A stretch of DNA of 12,038 nt from Clostridia bacterium (GTDB lineage: Bacteria > Bacillota > Clostridia > Oscillospirales > CAG-272): the NCBI GenBank assembly GCA_017452565.1, contig JAFTMF010000191.1, forward strand, positions 1 through 12,038, written 5' to 3'. Both the position numbers and the translations under genes were made by a program. Positions within the stretch are counted from its first letter, which is position 1. Each line of letters starts with the position of its first letter. This document shows, one piece after another, positions 5,926 to 12,038 of the stretch. The notes below the pieces were generated by a model that worked only from the letters and a program-made list of their open reading frames with translations, had not been told where the DNA came from and searched no databases.

Positions 5926-6888
5926 TTGACAATTGCGTATATAGCAGTTTTCACGCTGTCGTTACTGTTACCGCCTTCATATTTGTTTTACGTTGAAAAA
6001 TCGCGCAGAGAACATTGGTTGTTTGGACTCTTCGTTTGCGTTTCTATAACGAATTTAGGATACCTGCTTCTATCTGTTTCTCAAACGGTACGATTTGCAC
6101 TCTTTTCTAACAAACTGGCATATTTGGGGCAGGTGTTAGTCCTTCTCTGTATGCTGAAGATCATATCCAAGCTTTGCGGCGTAATTTGGCCCAAATGGGC
6201 AAGCATCCTACTGATTTGCATTGCTGCTGCAATGTTTGGATTGGTTTGCACCACCGGCTATCTGGATTGGTATTATCGCAGCGTAACGTTATCACACGCA
6301 AACGGTGCGTCTATGTTGGTGAAGGAATACGGCCCTCTCCATCCCCTATATCTAATCTACGTTCTGGGATGCTTTGTGGCAATGCTCTCTGTGATCGTTC
6401 GTGCCTTTCGTAAACGCTCGGGCGGAGCTGTGAAGCTGGCCGGCTTGATGCTGGTGGTAGTGCTGGGAAATATCGGAATGTGGATTGTAGAGAAATTCAT
6501 TCCGCTGAATTTTGAGTTTCTTTCCATTTCCTATCTGATGAGCGAATTCGTCTTTTTCTTCGTACATATCCTTCTGCAGGACTATGTTCGTATCGCAGAT
6601 CTTCCAGCCGTCCCCGCTCAGCCTCAAGTAAAGTCTTCGGTGATCTTTGTGGATTCTGCAGAGCGCGCCAACCGTGTGGAAACGATTCTCGCCGGTCTAC
6701 CCGAAAACACCACCTTGACCGCTCGCCAGATGGACGTGTTGGAAGGAATCTTGGACGGCAAGAGCCGCAAGGAAATCGCCGCCGATTTACACCTCTCGGA
6801 AAACACCGTGAAAATGCACACCTCGTCGCTGTTCAAGGTGCTGGGGGTCAGCAGCAGAGAAGAAATCTTCGCAATGCTTCAAGACTGA
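5926..6888 (+). CDS. Membrane-bound LuxR-type regulator (7TM sensor-HTH)
   Basis: A 320-residue protein starting at TTG. The first 218 residues hold about seven hydrophobic segments (roughly 5-22, 31-51, 62-80, 90-110, 140-160, 168-188 and 198-217), resembling the 7TM region found at the N-terminus of some histidine kinases, including a GPLHPLYLIYVLG stretch before the fifth segment. A linker (220-260) leads to a LuxR-type HTH (about 263-318): LTARQMDVLEGILDGKSRKEI, then SENTVKMHTSSLFKVLGV. There is no kinase, receiver or phosphoacceptor, so signal and DNA binding are joined in one membrane protein. It is monocistronic: own promoter, and an intrinsic terminator 48 nt after the stop. Targets unknown; the giant surface protein downstream is the nearest candidate, by position only. 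Confidence 0.88.
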   Translation: MTIAYIAVFTLSLLLPPSYLFYVEKSRREHWLFGLFVCVSITNLGYLLLSVSQTVRFALFSNKLAYLGQVLVLLCMLKIISKLCGVIWPKWASILLICIAAAMFGLVCTTGYLDWYYRSVTLSHANGASMLVKEYGPLHPLYLIYVLGCFVAMLSVIVRAFRKRSGGAVKLAGLMLVVVLGNIGMWIVEKFIPLNFEFLSISYLMSEFVFFFVHILLQDYVRIADLPAVPAQPQVKSSVIFVDSAERANRVETILAGLPENTTLTARQMDVLEGILDGKSRKEIAADLHLSENTVKMHTSSLFKVLGVSSREEIFAMLQD

Positions 6889-6936
6889 TTTGGCGCTTCG
6901 GGTAATTATTTTCCCCCATCATTCAATTGCAATACA

Positions 6937-6972
6937 CCTCCCATCGGTTTTCTGCCGATGGGAGGATTTTTT
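6937..6972 (+). terminator. Intrinsic terminator after the LuxR-type regulator
   Basis: Perfect 11-bp stem: CCTCCCATCGG (6937-6947) with CCGATGGGAGG (6955-6965), a 7-nt loop TTTTCTG, then A and six T (6967-6972), followed by more T-rich sequence. It separates the regulator from the giant surface protein gene. Confidence 0.95.
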
Positions 6973-7006
6973 CGTTTTCATACGAGAAAATGATGATTAT
7001 GCTGCT

Positions 7007-7048
7007 CCCCACCCCTCAAACGCCCCCGATACACCCTACATACACCCC
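7007..7048 (-). other. C-rich tract; potential G-quadruplex on the minus strand
   Basis: Five C-runs on the plus strand: 7007-7010, 7012-7015, 7023-7027, 7034-7036 and 7045-7048. On the minus strand the first four give G3+ runs with loops of 1, 7 and 6 nt, fitting the usual G-quadruplex pattern. It lies just upstream of the giant gene's promoter. Otherwise the 6973-7070 stretch holds nothing I recognise. Confidence 0.4.
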
Positions 7049-7077
7049 TCCATTTTTACCCATTGGATGTAGATATA

Positions 7078-7086
7078 TGATATAAT
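7078..7086 (+). promoter_or_regulatory. Extended -10 promoter of the giant surface protein gene
   Basis: TGATATAAT combines the TGn extension with a perfect -10 hexamer (7081-7086). At 17 bp spacing the -35 position (7058-7063) reads ACCCAT, which is no match. The promoter may rely on the extension or on an activator. Expected start is near 7093, with a leader of about 63 nt. Confidence 0.6.
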
Positions 7087-7098
7087 ATGTACAGAGAT

Positions 7099-7126
7099 TT
7101 TGTTGCATAGACAAGAATGCGACAAA
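7099..7126 (+). other. Hairpin in the 5' leader of the giant gene
   Basis: Bases 7099-7108 (TTTGTTGCAT) pair with 7117-7126 (ATGCGACAAA) in a 10-bp stem with one G-U pair and an 8-nt loop. It starts about 6 nt after the expected transcript start. No T-run follows, so it is not a terminator. A transcript-stabilising or regulatory role is possible. Confidence 0.5.
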
Positions 7127-7141
7127 CTAACAACATCTGAT

Positions 7142-7147
7142 AAGGAG
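7142..7147 (+). promoter_or_regulatory. Ribosome binding site of the giant surface protein gene
   Basis: AAGGAG, 8 nt before the ATG at 7156. The ATG is followed by a clear signal peptide, so the start is well supported. Confidence 0.85.
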
Positions 7148-7155
7148 ATGAAAAA

Positions 7156-7263
7156 ATGAAAACATTCTACAACAAACGCCTGCTTCGCAGCACGTTAATG
7201 GTCCTGTGTATGGTGACCGTTTTGTGCGTGATGCTTCCGCTGACCTCGCTCCCCTCTTTTGCA
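7156..7263 (+). other. Signal peptide of the giant surface protein
   Basis: The first 36 residues have the classical Sec layout: K2, K7, R8 and R11, a hydrophobic stretch at about 13-29, and S34-F35-A36 before R37 as the type I cleavage site. No lipobox cysteine is placed for signal peptidase II. Confidence 0.85.
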
Positions 7264-10200
7264 AGACAAGAGGTAAGCGGTACGGTCTACGCTAGTCAGA
7301 TCGATGACAAAGCCATGGTGCTGACAGGCGACACCAACCTGGTAATGGACGAAGATCTGATACTGACCAGCATCAGCGGTAAGTATAATCTGACCGTTAC
7401 CGGCACCGGAAAACTCACGGTGTGGGCAAAATGGATTGAGTCGGATGCCATTTCAGTAGCATCGCTGAACGTGCAGACCGATCTGCAGGTTGAGGCGGGC
7501 TCCAAGGAACACTGCGGTATCTATACCACAGGCGGCTTTCATTTCAAAGGTAACGTGCTGGATGTTACGAGTTACAACACGGGTATCCGTGCTACCGGCG
7601 GCGACATCCTCATTGTGGCTAAAGAACTCAACGTAGCCGTCAATACCGGCGCAGGTTTGCTTGCTAACAACGGTTCCATTAACGTATCTGCGACTAAGCT
7701 TGATATCGAAACGCTGGGCGAAGGTTCTCACGATACCCCCCACGGCGTTATGGCGTCTGAGAACGTTACTCTCAAAAGTAATGAGGGCCTTATCGTTGGT
7801 AAGGAATACGGCGTATACGCTCAGAACGGAGCTATCGAGATGAACGGCAAGTTCAGTATCGGCGCCGATGAATACGGTGTTTATGCTCCCAAGGGCGATA
7901 TTACCCTTGACGGTACCTTCTATGTGAATGCCGGCGTGAATGCCATTCGTCACGAGGGTCCGAAGGACATTCGCCTGACCGGTGATCATACCTTGCGCTC
8001 TTCCAAGAGTAGTACTATCTACACCCAAGGCTATCTGTATGTGGATGTCAAGCTGGATGTACGCTGCGATAATAGCGACATCTATGCCCTTAGTATTTTG
8101 AGTAGCATTAATATCAAGGGTAGCGTCTGTAAAATTGATGCAAGCGGCGGCGGTATTTACAGCCAGTACGGCGACATACGCATCAATTCTGCCGAGATCA
8201 AGGTCACCGGTGCGGTGATGGCGGGTATCGTGGCACACAGACAAGGCAGCGTGTATCTGGACGGTGACCAAATTACGGTATTGTGCGGCAGCCCCACCAA
8301 AGATGACGTTATGCTCCACCACGGTATTTATGCCAAAGACAGCGTTACCGTTTCGGTAACTGAGCTTGCATGGGTAGATGGCCGTGAAGGCATCGTAGCC
8401 GAGGAGGGCAACATTTGGCTCTACGGCGGCGGCGAGCATCAGGTGCAGGGACTTGGCAATGCGCTGCGCGGCAAGGAGATCCGATCCACCGGCACTTTGA
8501 AGGTGCAAACCACTAACAAGAGCGGCGAGCCCTACGCAATTAAGAGTACGATGTTCGCATTTGACGGTGATGTCCTCGAGGTCATCAGTACCGGAGGCGG
8601 TATCCAAGCAACGAATGGCGTACTAACCATTACAGGTACAGAGATCACTATTTTTGCAAAAGGAACCGAAGCTGAGTCAGACGGTATCAGGGCCGAACAG
8701 GGGGATTTGTCACTAACCTGTACGAATGCTACCATTACCGGTGAGACGGGTATTTTTGGCGTAAATAATGTAGTTTTGAACGGCAATATCTATGTCGAGG
8801 GCACTACCTCAGATGGTATTTATTGTGGCAAAAACTTGACAATGACCGGTAAGGTTACAGCCAAATGCTTAGATTCCTCCAAATGGAAGAGTTCGGGTAT
8901 TTTATGCAGGGGCAATGTGAAATTTACCGGTAGTCTTCTGGATGTACAAGGCTTTGACGGTATACAAGCAGAAGGCGGCTCTATTGAAATTCAAGGTAGT
9001 GTCCAAGCGATAGCAGATTATGACATCGGTATTACTGCCAATGGCAGCATTACGATTATCGGTGCCGATTTCGTTTGGATTGAGACCAAGGGAAAAGACA
9101 ACCCCTTGAATGATCTTGAAACATTTGCCGGCGTATCTGCCGGTGGCGATATCCTGATTGAAGCCAAGAGCGGTACAATTCTGGGAGTCCGTTACGGTAT
9201 TCTTTCGGACAAAGGCCGCATCACACTGAACGGTGCTTTTACCGTGGTGTGTGATGAGTCGTGTGCGATCCAAGCCTATAATGGAATCGTCACAGTCAAA
9301 GGCGATTTGAGTGCTGCATCGATTTGTGAGTACCATATCATCTGCTGCAAAGGCTTTACATTTAACGGCGGCAAGCTGTTTGTCAGAGGAGACGGCAATG
9401 GAAGCGGCATTGCCTCAAATGGAGATATCAATATCACCGCTGACAGTGTGGAAATATACGTCAAAGACGGTGATGGCCTTGCAGGACAGGCTATTACCAT
9501 TGACAGTGACTATCTGTGGGTTCAAACTGATAATACAGACAATGTCGGATATCCATCCGCTATTTATGCACATAATAACGTCATCATTCGCAGCTCGGAT
9601 GCTACAATAGTGGGAACGCGTGCGATCTACAGCACTGCAGATAATATTGAACTGGAAGGTACGTTTGCCATCGGTGCCGCATATGACGGCGTTTCTGCCC
9701 CGAAGGGCTACGTTAAGCTGAACGGTTCCTTCCTGATTCAGGCGGGAGATATCGGTGTCAATGCCGGAGAATCGGTGGTCTTCAACGGTGCCAATCTGAA
9801 TATCACTGCCGCATCAAACTGTATCTACGTCAGCGCAGGTGATCTCTCTCTTGCCGGCACGGTAACTGCATCTACTACTGCCACCGACAAGATCGCGATT
9901 TACGCCTTTGGCGATATCAATCTGAAGGGCAACGTGACCGTTACCGCCGGAGGCTATGAGGGCATCAAGGCAGACGGCAAACTGATCCTTCAGAGCGGTT
10001 ACTACAAGGTCACCGGCTGTAAGACCAATTACAGAGCCATCTACGGCGTGCTCGGTCTGACGATGGATTCTGCGCTGAAGGTAGTAGTACCCGACGGCGG
10101 CTATAACAACGGCAACTGGATCAATACCACCAAGGGCACCAGAGCCACCGAGGTGGAAATCTACGCTGCTATCTTTACCGGAGACGTAAACATTACCATT

Positions 10201-12038
10201 CCTTCCCCCGTAGCGGGCAAGACTCCCCCCAATAAGAGCTATCAGATTCAGGGGCTTGGCGATCAGATGTCGCTGGACTCCATCGTTTGGTATGAAGACG
10301 GCGTGAAGATGACCGAAGGTCAGGCTTTCAAAGCAGGGAAGACTTATACTGCAGATCTGGTGCTGATTTCTCAAAACGGTCAGCTATTTACCATGAGCGA
10401 TATGGCTACGGTCAACGGCAAAACGGTCTCCACCGGTACCGGCGGCAATAAGCTGTATCTCAGCGGCATCAGCCTGGGCAAGTGTCCCAATACCATCGGC
10501 AAGGTAGATCTATCCCTGAAGGCACCCGTTGAGGGCAGCACGCCCTCCACCACCGTGACCGGAAATACCGGCTACGGCAAGGACAGCATCCAGTGGCAGG
10601 TATCTACCAACGGCAGAACCTACACCAATATGAGCACCTCTGCAAAGTTCGAGAGCGGCAAATATTACCGTGCGATCATCAACGTCCGCACCTCTGCGGA
10701 CAACTATAAGTTTGCGGTGAACGGTACACAGCCCGACGTGGAAGCGGTTGTAAACGGCTATTATGCATCGGTCAGCGCAACCGCAGGCAAGGATGCAGCA
10801 CGCTACATCACGGTCACTTATGATTTCGGTATCTGCAATGACGTTTATATCGAAGAGATCGTAATCGTTGACGTGGTACCTCCCGTAGCAGGCGAAAAGC
10901 CTACCTATACCTTTGGTATTCAGGGCTCCGGCTATCATATTGACTTCAATAAGGACGCTTATGAAGAAATTTATTGGGTGAAACCTCTCGAGAAGTGGTA
11001 CTATATTATTGACGGCGTCCGCTGGGTAGATGTAACTGACGGCGGCTGGACAGACGTTTATGAGCACGATACCTTCCTGCCCGGTCATGATTACCGAGTT
11101 ACCGTTTACGTCAGAGTAGATGAGGGCTTTGAATTTGCTCACGGCAAATATTATTCCGATACTTTGGTAACCGCTACGTTGAACGGCCATTCTGCTGTGG
11201 TAAGAGAAGGTCACTCCGATTATGCATTCCAACAGGAAATCTCCTATACCTTCACCTGTCAGCAGAAGTCTGTCGATCGCATCGAGATCAACGATATCGA
11301 CTATCCTGCCAGCGGAAAGGCACCTGACTATACTGCTATCGAGGGTAATCCCGGCGAATATCTGCTGGATACCACCCATGGCACCTATAATACCGGTATT
11401 TTCTGGTACAACTCTGAAGGCCTTCTGATGGAAAAGGGGGAGGTCTTCCGTGCAGGCGAGACCTATCTCATCGAACTGCGCATCGTTGCTCCCAAATCGG
11501 GTGGCGCAGATCTGTGCAAGTTCGCAAGTGACGTGGACGTGCTCATCAACGGTACGTCGGTCAATACCTACGGTTGGTGGGATGCGGTAGAGGTCAACAC
11601 CGTTTCCAATACGGTTCACGTTTACTACACCTTCCGTCAGCCCGCACAGGCTCCCGAAGTAGGCAATACCGTTATGAGCGCAGTCAGTGCCAATGACAGC
11701 ACTACTCAGCCCGTGGTGAAGCTGTACAGCAAGTACGACACCACCTTCAAGACGCCTCTGTACACTGCTGTTGTAGGCGATGCAATGCCCGGCGTGGATG
11801 GCAATTACAACTGGCTCTTCATCTTCGCCGACATTCCCAGCGGAGAGTACAATCTGGTTGTCACCAAGGCAGGACATCAGACTCATACCTCTCTGGTCAC
11901 CATCTCCGGCGGCAGCAGCTTCCCCGAGATCGTGATCCTGACTCCCATCGCTTGCTCTCATAAGGGCGGCAGCGCAACCTGTACCTCTCCCGCAATCTGT
12001 ACTCAGTGCGGCGCAGCTTACGGCGAGATCAACCCCAA
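7156..12038 (+). CDS. Giant secreted beta-helix/Ig-repeat surface protein (3' end beyond window)
   Basis: Open for 1627 codons to the right edge without a stop. A basic N-terminus (KRLLR) and hydrophobic core end at SFA, with signal peptidase I cleavage expected after residue 36. Residues about 48-1010 are a long run of short coils of the type GIxAxxGxIxIxG, alternating Gly/Asn turns with Ile/Val/Leu strands, as in right-handed parallel beta-helix proteins that bind or process polysaccharides; no catalytic site is recognisable. Four Ig-like repeats follow (about 1011-1495), then a carboxypeptidase-regulatory-like module (about 1496-1596, with IPSGEYNLVVTKAGH) and a Cys-rich module starting at C1600. 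The cell-wall anchor or dockerin, if any, is beyond the window. An extracellular role in adhesion or glycan binding is inferred from architecture only. The long minus-strand open frames opposite it are codon-usage artefacts. Confidence 0.92.
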   Translation, partial: MKTFYNKRLLRSTLMVLCMVTVLCVMLPLTSLPSFARQEVSGTVYASQIDDKAMVLTGDTNLVMDEDLILTSISGKYNLTVTGTGKLTVWAKWIESDAISVASLNVQTDLQVEAGSKEHCGIYTTGGFHFKGNVLDVTSYNTGIRATGGDILIVAKELNVAVNTGAGLLANNGSINVSATKLDIETLGEGSHDTPHGVMASENVTLKSNEGLIVGKEYGVYAQNGAIEMNGKFSIGADEYGVYAPKGDITLDGTFYVNAGVNAIRHEGPKDIRLTGDHTLRSSKSSTIYTQGYLYVDVKLDVRCDNSDIYALSILSSINIKGSVCKIDASGGGIYSQYGDIRINSAEIKVTGAVMAGIVAHRQGSVYLDGDQITVLCGSPTKDDVMLHHGIYAKDSVTVSVTELAWVDGREGIVAEEGNIWLYGGGEHQVQGLGNALRGKEIRSTGTLKVQTTNKSGEPYAIKSTMFAFDGDVLEVISTGGGIQATNGVLTITGTEITIFAKGTEAESDGIRAEQGDLSLTCTNATITGETGIFGVNNVVLNGNIYVEGTTSDGIYCGKNLTMTGKVTAKCLDSSKWKSSGILCRGNVKFTGSLLDVQGFDGIQAEGGSIEIQGSVQAIADYDIGITANGSITIIGADFVWIETKGKDNPLNDLETFAGVSAGGDILIEAKSGTILGVRYGILSDKGRITLNGAFTVVCDESCAIQAYNGIVTVKGDLSAASICEYHIICCKGFTFNGGKLFVRGDGNGSGIASNGDINITADSVEIYVKDGDGLAGQAITIDSDYLWVQTDNTDNVGYPSAIYAHNNVIIRSSDATIVGTRAIYSTADNIELEGTFAIGAAYDGVSAPKGYVKLNGSFLIQAGDIGVNAGESVVFNGANLNITAASNCIYVSAGDLSLAGTVTASTTATDKIAIYAFGDINLKGNVTVTAGGYEGIKADGKLILQSGYYKVTGCKTNYRAIYGVLGLTMDSALKVVVPDGGYNNGNWINTTKGTRATEVEIYAAIFTGDVNITIPSPVAGKTPPNKSYQIQGLGDQMSLDSIVWYEDGVKMTEGQAFKAGKTYTADLVLISQNGQLFTMSDMATVNGKTVSTGTGGNKLYLSGISLGKCPNTIGKVDLSLKAPVEGSTPSTTVTGNTGYGKDSIQWQVSTNGRTYTNMSTSAKFESGKYYRAIINVRTSADNYKFAVNGTQPDVEAVVNGYYASVSATAGKDAARYITVTYDFGICNDVYIEEIVIVDVVPPVAGEKPTYTFGIQGSGYHIDFNKDAYEEIYWVKPLEKWYYIIDGVRWVDVTDGGWTDVYEHDTFLPGHDYRVTVYVRVDEGFEFAHGKYYSDTLVTATLNGHSAVVREGHSDYAFQQEISYTFTCQQKSVDRIEINDIDYPASGKAPDYTAIEGNPGEYLLDTTHGTYNTGIFWYNSEGLLMEKGEVFRAGETYLIELRIVAPKSGGADLCKFASDVDVLINGTSVNTYGWWDAVEVNTVSNTVHVYYTFRQPAQAPEVGNTVMSAVSANDSTTQPVVKLYSKYDTTFKTPLYTAVVGDAMPGVDGNYNWLFIFADIPSGEYNLVVTKAGHQTHTSLVTISGGSSFPEIVILTPIACSHKGGSATCTSPAICTQCGAAYGEINP
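7297..10185 (+). repeat. Beta-helix-like coil repeats with a long-period super-repeat
   Basis: Protein-level repeats in the giant gene, diverged at the DNA level. Short coils of about 20 residues follow the pattern G[IV]xAxxGxIxIxG. A longer unit recurs, beginning near residues 165, 352, 480, 625 and 774: a GI-A--G coil, a strand, a polar loop of 6-14 residues (for example TLGEGSHDTPH, KGKDNPLNDLE, DNTDNVGYPS), and then several tight coils. The periodic loop should sit on one face of the helix. Confidence 0.7.
10186..11640 (+). repeat. Four tandem Ig-like repeats in the giant surface protein
   Basis: Units begin at about 10186, 10501, 10852 and 11272 (residues 1011, 1116, 1233 and 1373), each 105-140 residues. 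Each has a start such as PSPVAGKTP, APVEGSTP, PPVAGEKP or YPASGKAP, a mid motif with F-AG-xY (FKAGKTY, FESGKYY, FLPGHDY, FRAGETY), and most have a late VNG or LNG motif. They are likely stalk domains between the beta-helix and the wall-proximal end. Confidence 0.75.
11953..12036 (+). other. Start of a Cys-rich clostridial surface module
   Basis: Residues 1600-1627 of the giant protein read C-SHKGGSAT-C-TSPAI-C-TQ-C-GAAYGE, with cysteines at 1600, 1609, 1615 and 1618. This C-H-GG-ATC-A-CxxC-G-YG pattern recurs, often in tandem, in secreted proteins of gut Clostridia. It is cut by the window end. Metal or disulfide crosslinking is possible; function unknown. Confidence 0.7.

Noticed and set aside
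7026..7036. CCGATACACCC as a further copy of the operator motif before the giant gene
   Set aside because: Only 8 of 11 matches, the core is broken, it lies in a C-rich tract and has no partner 20 bp away.
7031..7048. Short direct repeat ACACCC as a regulatory repeat
   Set aside because: Two short copies within a low-complexity C/A-rich tract are expected by chance.
7453..8607. Minus-strand open frame of 384 codons inside the giant gene
   Set aside because: Opposite strand of a strongly supported repeat protein; no ribosome binding site or family features. Repetitive Gly/Ile/Asn codons leave few antisense stops.
10510..11961. Minus-strand open frame of 483 codons inside the giant gene
   Set aside because: Same shadow effect; it spans the boundaries of the Ig-like repeats and Cys-rich module of the sense protein and shows no domain of its own.

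Overview
The window looks like a chromosomal stretch from a Gram-positive Firmicute, most likely a gut-type member of the Clostridia. Base composition is near 50% GC. Shine-Dalgarno sites are strong (AAGGAG, AAGGAGG, AAAGGAGG), promoters are of the sigma-A type, and there is a lipobox lipoprotein, a GHKL kinase with a LytTR regulator, and a giant secreted protein ending in a Cys-rich module common in clostridial surface proteins. No tRNA, rRNA, CRISPR array, transposase or phage gene is visible.

Left part (1-3444, minus strand): an operon reading right to left of a lipoprotein of unknown family, a 650-residue MacB-like fusion of ABC ATPase and permease, and a second, paralogous ABC ATPase that runs off the left edge. 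The genes are 16-18 nt apart, each with its own ribosome binding site.

Centre (3445-5772): a 235-nt divergent control region separates that operon from a plus-strand two-component system: a LytTR response regulator overlapping by ATGA a polytopic GHKL (AgrC-like) sensor kinase. The control region holds four copies of an 11-bp motif (GGGATAATCGG) spaced about 20 bp apart. They form a dyad-symmetric array, and its outer copies lie exactly 28 bp from a -10 box on either side. I infer that the LytTR regulator binds here to switch on the exporter operon and its own operon together. A near-consensus promoter downstream gives basal expression of the regulator and kinase.

Next (5773-6965): a membrane-anchored one-component regulator (predicted 7TM sensor fused to a LuxR-type HTH) starting at TTG. 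It has its own promoter, an 11-bp inverted repeat that could hide its Shine-Dalgarno in read-through RNA, and a clear intrinsic terminator.

Right part (6966-12038): a short non-coding region with a C-rich tract (potential G-quadruplex on the minus strand), an extended -10 promoter and a leader hairpin. Then comes a giant secreted protein open to the right edge (1627 codons seen): signal peptide, about 960 residues of beta-helix-like repeats organised in a longer super-repeat, four Ig-like repeats, a carboxypeptidase-regulatory-like module and the start of a Cys-rich module. The two regulators and the exporter suggest a signal-responsive envelope or peptide-handling locus. A link to the giant protein is suggested only by proximity.
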